64,000 nt of DNA, from assembly GCA_001874325.1 (NCBI GenBank), contig MPCW01000003.1, positions 159,033 through 223,032 on the forward strand, read 5' to 3'. A program made the position numbers and the translations under genes. Position 1 is the stretch's first letter; each line of letters starts with the position of its first letter. Under the pieces are notes generated by a model. It saw nothing but the letters and a program-made list of their open reading frames with translations. It ran no database searches and had not been told where the DNA came from. Origin of the DNA: Flavobacterium sp. MedPE-SWcel. Its GTDB lineage: Bacteria; Bacteroidota; Bacteroidia; Flavobacteriales; Flavobacteriaceae. Shown here one piece after another: positions 43,190-51,317 of the stretch.

Positions 43190-45754
43190 TTAGAATGGAT
43201 AATTTATTCCGACATTGTAGACAGTCTTTGAAAAATTATTTCCTTTAAACCATCTGTCATTCACTGCCCTGCCAGGGTCATAGGTTTTATATCCGAGGTC
43301 TAAACGTACTACAAAGAAGTTGAAGTCATATCTAAAACCATACCCTGTACCGACAGCAAGGTCTTTAAAAGAATCTAACCCGTTAAAAGTATAATCTTTG
43401 TCTTCTTGATTGTCAAAAACATTCCAAATGTTACCTACATCACCAAATATGGCACCGTATAACTGTCCAAATATATTAAATCGTAACTCAGCACTATAAG
43501 CCATTTTTAAGTTAGCCTCATTAAAGTCATTGAGTCCACCACTTCTACCAGGTCCTAGACTATAGGATTGCCATGCACGATTGTCGTTAGATCCGCCGGC
43601 AAAATAACTACGCGCAAATGGTATTGACTTAGAATTCCCATAAGGTACAGCAAGCCCTAAAAAGGCACGCATTGCTAGAACTCTTCCTTTTCTTAAATCA
43701 AAGTGTTTAGCATAATCTACTTCACCTTTAATGTACTGTGCATACTCAACATCCAAAAATGTTTTATTACCACTACTACTTCTTTTTCCGTTATCTGTAA
43801 GTGCAGATATTAGTGATAGCGTGTTACCAGCTGTTTCTATTTTTGTTCTAAAAACATAAAAAGCATTATCAGACTCTCCTTTTTTGGTAGTCGTGGTATA
43901 AGTGAAATTTGTTGAAGAGATTAAATTGTTTTCAGTCAATCTTTTTTTACGTTCATCGATACTACGTACATCATTTCGGTCATTATTTGTTACAGTAATG
44001 CTGTTATTGTTAACATCATTAATAAAACCATTTGTACCACTTTCTATTTTTAATGTTCTGTTAGGGTTGTTGTTGTCTACAAAATAATCAGGGTCTACTT
44101 GACCAACATAATCATTGGCAATATCATTAAGTCTGTCGTAAGATGAATTATATACATTAAAATAATTTGTAGGGTTTACGTTTCGTACATATTGAATATT
44201 GAAAAGATCTAAACGTGAAGATACATTTTCTTTAGGAGTCCAATTATAGTTGAGTATTCCAGAAAAGTTCTCTTTATCAAGTCCTATGTTTTTCTGTCGG
44301 CTAATACCTAAGCTAAATAGTGTAGAGGGTATCATGTTTTTGGGAATGATACGCTCAGTATTAAGAGGGAAAAAGATGCGAGGGAAACTAAGTTTTGCAT
44401 CAGCTCCATACTCTTGAATGTTGAAAAATGTATTTTCAGCTATGTCTGGATCACTAGACGAACCAATATTACTCCTTAAAGTAAGGTCTAAAATTTCGGC
44501 ACCACGAAAAAGGTTACGAATAGAAACTCCCATACGTCCTTGTAGTCCAATGTCCTGTATGTTAGAGTGTGTTATGTCTCCGGATAATAAAAATTTAAAT
44601 TTATCCTTAGGGTTAAGGTAAATATTTGTGATAAGAGATCTACCAGTAGTATCAGTGCTATCTATTTTATATAGTATTTTAGGATAATTAAACATCCTTA
44701 AATTATTAAGATAGCGGTAAGTAAGTACTCTACTAGAATCAGCATAAAAATCACCAGGTGTAATGAAAACAGGATCTGTTAAAGCTTTAGGTCTGTAATT
44801 AAGTTTTCCGGCGCTAAATACTTTAAAATCTTTATAAGATGCACTGTCGATTTTTTGAGTTTTATCTCCAAAGTTTTTAGTGTAAATATTTACTTGACTT
44901 ATTTTATATAATTTAAAAGGTCGAGTATAGCTTGAATCTCCTTCTCTTATTGTTTCATTGTCAATATTAAGGTCAACATTTGCTTTGTAGTTTGTGTCAA
45001 CAGTGTCTATTGTATAAGAGATGTTAGTTGGCTCAAAAGTATAAGCACCTCTATTTCTAAAATAAGATGTAATGCGTTCTCGCTCTTGTATAAAGTCAAC
45101 CTCGTTGTATTGTTTGTTTTTCTTTATTAAAGAATTCTTTTTAGTAGTTTGGTATAAACTATCTAGTACAGGGCTGTCTATATAAGTATCTATAGAGTCT
45201 ACTATATAAGGTTTTCCTGTTGTGATTTTATAATTAATTTTTGCTCTTTTGTTACCGAGTGTATCAATGCTAAAACCAATTTTTGTACGGAAAAAACCTT
45301 GTTTGTAATAATAAGCCATTAACCTATTAGCTGATTTTGTTACCTTTTCAGGGTCTACTGTTACAGGTGGTTCTCCTACTTTTTTAAGGAAATTGCTGAA
45401 TCCGGAGACTATAAATGAATTTCCTAGTCGTTGTACCTGTTTTTCAGATAATAACGAACTCATGGTTTTATGGCGGTTAGGTTTGCGTTCTAGCCATGCC
45501 TTATAGGAGGAGTCAGGGTCTGGTTTTGCTATATTGTAAAGGTGTAACCTAAGATTATATCCTAATATGGTACTGTTGGGTTTTTGATATAATAAATCCT
45601 TTAAGGCTTCGTCGTTTTTAGACTCCTCATTTACCTGTATATCGTTCTTGGTTAATAGATGTTTTTCTTCAGGAACACGTTTTGTGAGTGAACATGAATA
45701 TAAAAACAAACCCGATAATATAATAAGTGTTATTTTTGTTGCTTTATTTCTCAA
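43190..45754 (-). CDS. tamL: TamL-type BamA/TamA-family outer-membrane assembly lipoprotein
   Basis: An Omp85-superfamily protein. With TamB it is thought to help insert outer-membrane proteins or move lipids; the lipidated form is typical of Bacteroidota. From TTG 45754 the product is 854 residues starting with a lipoprotein signal (ATKITLIILSGLFLYSC). POTRA-like domains cover roughly the first 390 residues. The C-terminal half is a 16-strand-type barrel with GGSNDNRAWQSYSLGPG, VGTGYGFRYDF and a terminal GINYPF. An upstream ATG at 45811 would add 19 residues before the signal and overlap trmH, so TTG is preferred. Confidence 0.88.
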   Translation of the reverse strand: MRNKATKITLIILSGLFLYSCSLTKRVPEEKHLLTKNDIQVNEESKNDEALKDLLYQKPNSTILGYNLRLHLYNIAKPDPDSSYKAWLERKPNRHKTMSSLLSEKQVQRLGNSFIVSGFSNFLKKVGEPPVTVDPEKVTKSANRLMAYYYKQGFFRTKIGFSIDTLGNKRAKINYKITTGKPYIVDSIDTYIDSPVLDSLYQTTKKNSLIKKNKQYNEVDFIQERERITSYFRNRGAYTFEPTNISYTIDTVDTNYKANVDLNIDNETIREGDSSYTRPFKLYKISQVNIYTKNFGDKTQKIDSASYKDFKVFSAGKLNYRPKALTDPVFITPGDFYADSSRVLTYRYLNNLRMFNYPKILYKIDSTDTTGRSLITNIYLNPKDKFKFLLSGDITHSNIQDIGLQGRMGVSIRNLFRGAEILDLTLRSNIGSSSDPDIAENTFFNIQEYGADAKLSFPRIFFPLNTERIIPKNMIPSTLFSLGISRQKNIGLDKENFSGILNYNWTPKENVSSRLDLFNIQYVRNVNPTNYFNVYNSSYDRLNDIANDYVGQVDPDYFVDNNNPNRTLKIESGTNGFINDVNNNSITVTNNDRNDVRSIDERKKRLTENNLISSTNFTYTTTTKKGESDNAFYVFRTKIETAGNTLSLISALTDNGKRSSSGNKTFLDVEYAQYIKGEVDYAKHFDLRKGRVLAMRAFLGLAVPYGNSKSIPFARSYFAGGSNDNRAWQSYSLGPGRSGGLNDFNEANLKMAYSAELRFNIFGQLYGAIFGDVGNIWNVFDNQEDKDYTFNGLDSFKDLAVGTGYGFRYDFNFFVVRLDLGYKTYDPGRAVNDRWFKGNNFSKTVYNVGINYPF

Positions 45755-45793
45755 TACGGTAGTGCCAAATAGTAATTTAAAGATACATTTTTT

Positions 45794-46522
45794 ATGGTTA
45801 GTAAAAACCAAATTAAGCTTATAACAGGTTTACAGCAAAAAAAATACCGAAAACAATATAAGCAGTTTTTTGCTGAGGGAGCAAAGGTAGTACAGGAATT
45901 ACTCAATTCCAATTTCGAACTACAAGAACTCTACACTACACAGCCTGTTTTTAATGGTGTTACAAATAATAAAGTTACGCAAATAAGCGAAGCAGAATTA
46001 AAAAAAATAAGTGCTCTTACTACACCTAACAATTGTCTTGCCATTTTTAAAATTCCTGATGATAAAAAAATAGAAGATAAAGGATTAATAATGACGCTAG
46101 ACGATGTGAGAGACCCAGGAAATTTAGGGACTATTATTCGTTTATGTGATTGGTTTGGTGTAAAAACTTTGATTTGTTCAGAACAGAGTGTAGATATATA
46201 TAACCCGAAGGTAGTACAAGCCACTATGGGAAGTATTGCTAGGGTTAATGTAGTTTATACTGATGTGGAAGGTTATTTAGCAAATGCTAGCTTACCTGTT
46301 TTTGGAACTTTTATGGATGGCAAAAATATATATACTCAAAAATTACCTCAAGAAGGAATTATTGTAATGGGTAATGAGGCTAATGGTATATCAAAAGCTA
46401 TAGAGAAAAAAGTTACTGATAAAATAGCTATACCAAGATTTGGTAGCCTACAAGAAACAGAAAGCCTTAATGTAGCTACAGCAGCAGCAATCGTATTAAG
46501 TGAATTTCGTAGAGGGTCTTAG
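45794..46522 (+). CDS. TrmH/SpoU-family RNA 2'-O-methyltransferase
   Basis: A 242-residue SPOUT methyltransferase. The N-terminal substrate-binding domain (KYRKQYKQFFAEGAKVVQEL) is followed by the knotted catalytic domain with its three motifs: LDDVRDPGNLGTIIRLCDWFG, GNEANGISKAI and ESLNVATAAAIVLSEF. It should methylate a ribose in rRNA or tRNA with S-adenosylmethionine; the target nucleotide cannot be told from sequence alone. It is divergent from tamL (39 bases) and overlaps the end of porT by 4 bases. Confidence 0.95.
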   Translation: MVSKNQIKLITGLQQKKYRKQYKQFFAEGAKVVQELLNSNFELQELYTTQPVFNGVTNNKVTQISEAELKKISALTTPNNCLAIFKIPDDKKIEDKGLIMTLDDVRDPGNLGTIIRLCDWFGVKTLICSEQSVDIYNPKVVQATMGSIARVNVVYTDVEGYLANASLPVFGTFMDGKNIYTQKLPQEGIIVMGNEANGISKAIEKKVTDKIAIPRFGSLQETESLNVATAAAIVLSEFRRGS

Positions 46523-47226
46523 TGGAATGTAAAGTTAATGAATACAGCACGTGTTCTCATCGATTCAATATTGCCAGTATAAGGGCTATTAGGATCGTTA
46601 TCACGAACAAGCTCATCTTGAAGGCCGAAAACACCACGTATTGAAGGTGAGAATTTGAAATATTCAAAATAAAGATCGATACCAAAACCTATTTCCCAGT
46701 TATTGGTCATTTTCTTCATTCTAAAAACATCAGTAAGGTTATCGTCTTGCGAGTCTTCGTTACTAGATAAATTTAATGTTCGAGAAAAACCTCCAACGAG
46801 GTAAGGTCTTATATTTCCTGTTCTTTTAGCAGAGAATTTAAGTAGTAAAGGGAAGTGGATATATGTAGATTTTACCTCTCTTAATTTGTCAAAATCATCT
46901 TCTACTTCAGGGAAACTTAAATTTCGCTGTGTGTAGTAAAGTCCTGGTTCAAAGCGTAAATCTAAATATTCAAATAGCCTTAAATTACCTACAAGGCCTA
47001 CGTTAAATCCTGTAGTGTTTTTAACCTCTACATCTACACCAGGATCGTTTTTATAGTCTATTTTAAAACCATAGTTATTAAAGCCAAGGAAGTATCCCCA
47101 GTGTACTCTTTGTTTATCAAAGTTTTCTAGATTGACAATAGGGTCCTTAGAAAATACATCAGTACCAAACTGTGCATTACAAAGTAGCCCAGAGAGCAAT
47201 GCGATATATAGAAACAGTTTTTTCAT
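46519..47226 (-). CDS. porT: PorT-family outer-membrane protein, type IX secretion
   Basis: PorT is an outer-membrane beta-barrel needed for type IX secretion of gingipains or gliding adhesins. The start was placed at ATG 47226, where the signal peptide MKKLFLYIALLSGLLCNAQF begins; the ATG at 47265 lies inside the end of ubiE. The 235-residue product has the PorT-like opening VNLENFDKQRVHWGYFLGFN and alternating strands (RNLSFPEVEDD, YIHFPLLLKFSAKRT, PYLVGGFSRTLNLSSNED), ending FINFTFH. It is directly after ubiE, an arrangement I recall from other Flavobacteriaceae. No other T9SS genes lie in the window. Confidence 0.88.
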   Translation of the reverse strand: MKKLFLYIALLSGLLCNAQFGTDVFSKDPIVNLENFDKQRVHWGYFLGFNNYGFKIDYKNDPGVDVEVKNTTGFNVGLVGNLRLFEYLDLRFEPGLYYTQRNLSFPEVEDDFDKLREVKSTYIHFPLLLKFSAKRTGNIRPYLVGGFSRTLNLSSNEDSQDDNLTDVFRMKKMTNNWEIGFGIDLYFEYFKFSPSIRGVFGLQDELVRDNDPNSPYTGNIESMRTRAVFINFTFH

Positions 47227-47227
47227 T

Positions 47228-47959
47228 TTATTTTTTTGAAGCGGAATAAATAGTCGCCACACCAAACGTTTGTGGTAAATTCTGTACCTCTATAAACCCA
47301 GTTTTTCTCAAAATATTGTTTAAAGCTTCTCCATGAGGGAAAACTGAAGCCGATTCACTAAGGTAAGCATATGCCGACTTGTCTTTAGAGAATAATTTAC
47401 CAATAGTAGGTAATATAAACTTAGAATAAAAATTATATCCTTGCTTGTAAGGGAATTTTGTAGGTACTGAGGTTTCTAGTATTACAAAAATACCATCTGG
47501 CTTTAAAACTCTTAAAATTTCGGAAAGTCCTTTCTCTAAAGTTTCAAAATTACGAACACCAAAGGCAACTGTTATAGCATCAAAATAGTTATCGTCAAAT
47601 GGTAAGTTTTCACTATCAGCAAGTACCATTTGTATTTTGTTGTCCAGTTTGCGTTCTGTTATTTTTTTGCGTCCTACATCTAGCATTCCTGCCGATATAT
47701 CAGCTCCAATAATTTCAGTTGCAGAGGTGTCAGTCATTAAAATGGCAAGGTCACCAGTACCTGTAGCAATATCAAGTATTGTTTCAGGTTTAGTGTCGGC
47801 TACCATTTTTAGCACTTTTTTTCGCCACTTTACATCAATACCAAAAGAGATTACACGGTTTAGTCCGTCATATTTTTCAGAAATGGTATCAAACATTTGG
47901 GCAACTTGCTCTTTTTTACCCAGTTCAGAGCCTTTATATGGAGTTACGCTTTTTGGCAT
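47228..47959 (-). CDS. ubiE: demethylmenaquinone methyltransferase (UbiE/MenG)
   Basis: The last enzyme of menaquinone synthesis: it methylates demethylmenaquinone with S-adenosylmethionine. The 243-residue length is typical. Motifs: [38 protein letters not shown] (SAM-binding glycine loop), [39 protein letters not shown] and [12 protein letters not shown]. Menaquinone is the expected quinone in this lineage, so MenG is the functional name. A good promoter is at 47974-48003, and porT follows immediately. Confidence 0.96.
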   Translation of the reverse strand: MPKSVTPYKGSELGKKEQVAQMFDTISEKYDGLNRVISFGIDVKWRKKVLKMVADTKPETILDIATGTGDLAILMTDTSATEIIGADISAGMLDVGRKKITERKLDNKIQMVLADSENLPFDDNYFDAITVAFGVRNFETLEKGLSEILRVLKPDGIFVILETSVPTKFPYKQGYNFYSKFILPTIGKLFSKDKSAYAYLSESASVFPHGEALNNILRKTGFIEVQNLPQTFGVATIYSASKK

Positions 47960-47973
47960 TTTTTTATTTTGTG

Positions 47974-48003
47974 CAAAGATAAGAGAACTTTTAATAATAA
48001 CAG
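47974..48003 (-). promoter_or_regulatory. Bacteroidota-type promoter for ubiE-porT
   Basis: The minus strand reads TCTG, 19 bases, then TATCTTTG; the -7 box is perfect and the -33 box has one mismatch. It begins about 15 bases upstream of the ubiE ATG, which would give a short or leaderless-like 5' end. Confidence 0.6.
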
Positions 48004-48061
48004 ATTATAATTAGTTTTACCCACCCTGCTATGTATAAAAATGTTGCGTTATAGTGTTGTT

Positions 48062-48670
48062 TTAGCGCATAATAGTTCTAAAGGTAAGATTTACACGAGG
48101 TGTTTTTGCCAGTTTTGTAGGCGGTAAACGATGTAGCCAGTGGGTTTGAGTAGTATCTTTCATTACTAACAGGCTACCGTGGTCTAAAATGACAGATACT
48201 GTTTTTTTGTTTTCTTTATGCTTAAAGGCAAATTTACGTACAGCTCCAAAACTTAATGAGCCTATAGCTCCATTTTTCTTTAAATCTTTTTCTCCATCAC
48301 TGTGCCATGCCATCCCTTCGCTGCCGTCGTGATATAAATTAAGTAAGCAAGAGTTGTATGTTTCGCCAGTGTGCTGCTCTACAATGTTTCTTAATTTGGT
48401 TAGTTCCTCGGTAAAGGGTAATGCTTTTTTTGTGATTTTACTGTAAGTATATTCAAAAGGTTGCTCTGCATACCAAGCTACTTTTCGTTTAGTAGTTATA
48501 AGTTTACCAAAAATAATAGCCTCATCATTTTTCCATTCAATACTATTTAGTAAATAATCTAAATAATGATCCGCTTCCTTTTTAGTAAATACGGTGCCAT
48601 AATGATGTACTGTACCATCATAAGGCAATAGATTAGTTTCATTACTAGGTTTGTTATTGAATAAGTCCAT
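48062..48670 (-). CDS. alkB: AlkB-like alpha-ketoglutarate-dependent DNA dioxygenase
   Basis: This enzyme repairs N-alkylated bases such as 1-methyladenine and 3-methylcytosine by oxidative demethylation using Fe(II) and 2-oxoglutarate. The 202-residue protein has iron ligands His123 and Asp125 (AWHSDGEKDL) and probably His180 (THWLHRLP), and the 2OG/substrate motif PRVNLTFR (Arg192, Arg198). The C-terminus resembles the human ALKBH2/3 type. Its start overlaps the preceding gene by 17 bases, making it the last gene of an alkylation-repair cluster. Confidence 0.95.
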   Translation of the reverse strand: MDLFNNKPSNETNLLPYDGTVHHYGTVFTKKEADHYLDYLLNSIEWKNDEAIIFGKLITTKRKVAWYAEQPFEYTYSKITKKALPFTEELTKLRNIVEQHTGETYNSCLLNLYHDGSEGMAWHSDGEKDLKKNGAIGSLSFGAVRKFAFKHKENKKTVSVILDHGSLLVMKDTTQTHWLHRLPPTKLAKTPRVNLTFRTIMR

Positions 48671-48902
48671 TTTTCCAAATTTTATAAGCTGCTTTCATGC
48701 AATGCCCACATGGTCTATAACCTTGTGTAAGAGCTTCGTTCTCTGAGGTGAAAAACACACGATTTTTACGATGCATTCGTTTTCCTGACTTGCATTGCAA
48801 AGTTCCGTAAATTTTTAAATTTCGATTACCTCCATAAAGAATATGTTGGTTTTTTATTAATGCTCTTATTTGCTGCTCACTTGTTTCAAGATGTTCTATC
48901 AT
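48654..48902 (-). CDS. stand-alone Ada-type metal-binding domain protein
   Basis: An 82-residue protein that corresponds to the N-terminal zinc domain of Ada (PF02805 type), with NRVFFTSENEALTQGYRPCGHC matching the conserved stretch before the CxxC pair (Cys65, Cys68). The N-terminal Cys pair of Ada (CRPSC, whose first Cys is the methyl-phosphotriester acceptor) is reduced to one Cys37 in TLQCKSGKRM. By spacing this aligns with the second, structural Cys, so the usual acceptor is missing. His67 could be a fourth metal ligand. It overlaps alkB by 17 bases and lies 8 bases after the oxygenase gene. Confidence 0.85.
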   Translation of the reverse strand: MIEHLETSEQQIRALIKNQHILYGGNRNLKIYGTLQCKSGKRMHRKNRVFFTSENEALTQGYRPCGHCMKAAYKIWKNGLIQ

Positions 48903-48910
48903 AGATGTTC

Positions 48911-49624
48911 TTAATTTGTAGCATCATGAAAAATAATGCCTAATGTAAACCTGTTACCACTATGCAGTTCGCTAACACCATGTTTCATGTTAGCGCGATA
49001 ATAGCCTCTTGTGCTTTTTACAGGTCTAAAGTTCGTTGTAAATAAAAGTATATCTCCTTTTTTTGGTTTTAATACGATAGCTTTAGATTGAGCGCGAGGT
49101 ACTTGTTCTGTTAATACAAATTCTCCGCCAGTATAATCCTCATCAGGTTCGTTTAAAAATAATACTGTTTGAAGCGGAAAGTAGACGTCGCCATATAGAT
49201 CTTGATGTAATGTGTTAAATCCGCCTATCTCGTATTTTAAAATTAATGCAGTTGCTTTTTTTTGATCGTTGTTATGACATTGCTTTAAAAGCTCTTCGTG
49301 TATAAGAGGGAATTGCTTATCTATATTTAATGCTTTCATCCACATGTTTGCAATAAGTGCCAAGTTCGGGTAAATGCTTTCTCGTATAGATTGTATTATG
49401 TTAGGTAATGGGTAATTGTAGTATTTATATTCGCCTAGTCCAAAACGATGTCTCTCCATTGTAACTGTCTTTCTGAAAAGTTCAGGTGTGTTGTAATCTT
49501 CTTTTAGATCCTCACATTCTTGATTATTTAGAAGATTAGGAATAATACAATACCCTCTCTGGTGCATTTCTTCGGTTACCTTTTGCCAGTCTATAGCCGC
49601 TATTCTTGTAGTGATACTTTTCAT
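48911..49624 (-). CDS. 2OG-Fe(II) oxygenase, PF09859-like
   Basis: A 237-residue non-heme iron dioxygenase of the group annotated as acting on damaged DNA. The double-stranded beta-helix core carries His140 and Asp142 (NTLHQDLYGD), His215 (MKHGVS) and Arg225 for the 2-oxoglutarate carboxylate (GNRFTLGIIF). The N-terminal half (RGYCIIPNLLNNQECEDL) is the lid common to these oxygenases. The start overlaps the stop of the AraC-methyltransferase gene by 4 bases, strong evidence of a shared pathway. Its substrate is not established. Confidence 0.88.
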   Translation of the reverse strand: MKSITTRIAAIDWQKVTEEMHQRGYCIIPNLLNNQECEDLKEDYNTPELFRKTVTMERHRFGLGEYKYYNYPLPNIIQSIRESIYPNLALIANMWMKALNIDKQFPLIHEELLKQCHNNDQKKATALILKYEIGGFNTLHQDLYGDVYFPLQTVLFLNEPDEDYTGGEFVLTEQVPRAQSKAIVLKPKKGDILLFTTNFRPVKSTRGYYRANMKHGVSELHSGNRFTLGIIFHDATN

Positions 49625-50478
49625 GGCATGGTATTTTCAAGGTCAGACTTAGCGCTTTCCCAACCAATAATAGCTGTTTTACGCGTGTTGCCCCACATAT
49701 AGCCGCCTATATTACCTGTGGACTGTATTACACGGTGGCATGGAATAAGGAATGCTACAGGATTACTGCCAATGGCTGTGCCGATGGCTCTCGATGCAGT
49801 TGGTTTTTCTATAACTGTTGCTACAGCGCCATAGGTCGATAATCGCCCTGTTGGTATTTTTAATAATGCTTCCCAAACCTTTAGCTGAAAATCGGTGCCT
49901 TTTAAATGAAGCTTAACTTCAGGTAGTCTGTTTTGATTGTTGTCGAAAATAGACAATGCATTTTGTTGTAATAAATCAGTTTTATTATCAAACGTAGCAG
50001 TATTAAACTTTGCTTTTAGTTCTGAAAGTGCTTGTACTTCGTTATCGTAAAAAGCCATGTAGCAAACACCTTTTTGTGTAGATGCAATAATAATATTACC
50101 AAAAGGGCTTTGAGTGTAACTGTAGTTTATGGTTAAGTTTTTGCCTCCGTTTTTATATTCGGCAGGAGTCATGCCTTCTATGCTTACAAAAAGATCATGT
50201 AGCCTGCTAGTGCCTGATAAGCCTGTTTCGTGAGCGGCTTCAAAAAGTGTAGCGTTGTTTTCTTTTAGTAATTTTTTTGCATGCTCAATGCTAATGTATT
50301 GCAAGAATTTTTTAGGGCTTGTGCCTGCCCAATCAGTAAACAATCGCTGAAAATGAAAAGGGCTTAAGTGTATTTTGTTTGCAATGCTATCTAGACTAGG
50401 TTGGTCTTTAAAGTTATCTTTAATATACTCTATTGCGGTAGCAATACGGGTGTAATTAATATTTTCTTCTACACTCAT
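49621..50478 (-). CDS. AraC-type regulator fused to methylated-DNA-cysteine S-methyltransferase (Ada without its N-terminal domain)
   Basis: A 285-residue fusion equal to the C-terminal two thirds of E. coli Ada. Residues about 5-105 form an AraC helix-turn-helix pair (YIKDNFKDQPSLDSIANKIH, AAHETGLSGTSRLHDLFVSI). Residues about 115-280 form an O6-alkylguanine-DNA alkyltransferase with the acceptor motif IPCHRVIQSTG (Cys247) and TASRAIGTAIGSNPVAF. The zinc domain that converts Ada into an activator is not attached; a diverged version is encoded two genes downstream. A near-consensus -7 box lies in the 67-base gap upstream. Confidence 0.93.
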   Translation of the reverse strand: MSVEENINYTRIATAIEYIKDNFKDQPSLDSIANKIHLSPFHFQRLFTDWAGTSPKKFLQYISIEHAKKLLKENNATLFEAAHETGLSGTSRLHDLFVSIEGMTPAEYKNGGKNLTINYSYTQSPFGNIIIASTQKGVCYMAFYDNEVQALSELKAKFNTATFDNKTDLLQQNALSIFDNNQNRLPEVKLHLKGTDFQLKVWEALLKIPTGRLSTYGAVATVIEKPTASRAIGTAIGSNPVAFLIPCHRVIQSTGNIGGYMWGNTRKTAIIGWESAKSDLENTMP

Positions 50479-50545
50479 GATATTTCAATTTTATTGATAC
50501 AAATATCTAAGTTATAATGTAGTTATAAAATCTGAAACTTGCGGA

Positions 50546-51301
50546 TTAATTTTTAGAAGGGTAAGCTTCCTTTTTAAGAGTTGGGTTTTCTTCTATAATG
50601 AGAGAGTTTGTAATTAAGTCTTTTAGTATAGGGTTACACTCTTTTGAGTATATTGGATAGACCATAAATTGATGGTTTTCGTTTTCAATCCACTCTATAT
50701 GTAATAACACAATTCCAAATTTTGACTCTTCTATGATTATCTCTGTTAATTTTTCATAAGTAAGATTGATCTTGTCAGGCTCATTATAGGCATGATAACT
50801 AATTTGGCTAGTTTCAATCAATAAAGCTGTGTTTCTAGAAGTGTAGGTTTTTCTGTTTTTGTCTCTAAATTTTTTTAATAATTTTTTACCGGGATTATTT
50901 CTATTTGATTCATCTGAAAACCTAACGGAAGTTATTTCGAATCCATAGTTGTCGATTATGAAATCGGGTTCTCCTTTATTATGGTCTCCGAATTTAAAAC
51001 TTAACCCTTTGGAAATAGATTTGTTAATAAGTAGTGCGCATTGATTAATTTCAAAAATATGACCGTGAACAGAGGTGTCTTTATTGTTTTTTATTTTTTG
51101 GATATAATGGTTGTAGATTGACTTGTCATGCTCCTTAATGTCTTCTAAAGAAAGACCTAATGTCATGAGATAGTTTAGTGTTTGGTTTCTTTCAATTTGT
51201 TCTGCTGTATAAATTGAATTTATTTTAGAGGAAATGGGGTGTGATAGATCTGATAAGTCGATTTTTAAATTATCCTTGAAATATTTTATAATACTTTCCA
51301 T
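50546..51301 (-). CDS. uncharacterised protein with a PD-(D/E)XK nuclease-like core
   Basis: A 251-residue soluble protein, Lys/Asn/Ile-rich, that I do not recognise as a named family. Its middle third has the order seen in PD-(D/E)XK nucleases: a helix with Glu84 (HGHIFEINQC), then GEPDFIIDNYGFEITSVRF. Here Pro112-Asp113 ends one strand and Glu122-x-Thr124 sits in the next, with eight residues between Asp and Glu. The usual Lys is Thr, so activity is uncertain. It starts 16 bases after folA and precedes the Ada-like gene, which suggests a DNA-related role (inference). No methyltransferase is adjacent. Confidence 0.6.
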   Translation of the reverse strand: MESIIKYFKDNLKIDLSDLSHPISSKINSIYTAEQIERNQTLNYLMTLGLSLEDIKEHDKSIYNHYIQKIKNNKDTSVHGHIFEINQCALLINKSISKGLSFKFGDHNKGEPDFIIDNYGFEITSVRFSDESNRNNPGKKLLKKFRDKNRKTYTSRNTALLIETSQISYHAYNEPDKINLTYEKLTEIIIEESKFGIVLLHIEWIENENHQFMVYPIYSKECNPILKDLITNSLIIEENPTLKKEAYPSKN

Positions 51302-51317
51302 TTCTAAATATAATGTG

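Noticed and set aside
45755..45811. ATG start at 45811 for tamL
   Set aside because: It would overlap trmH and put 19 unrelated residues before a good lipoprotein signal; the TTG at 45754 fits better, though the ATG cannot be excluded.
47227..47265. ATG start at 47265 for porT
   Set aside because: It lies inside the end of ubiE and delays the signal peptide by 13 residues; ATG 47226 starts a normal signal peptide.
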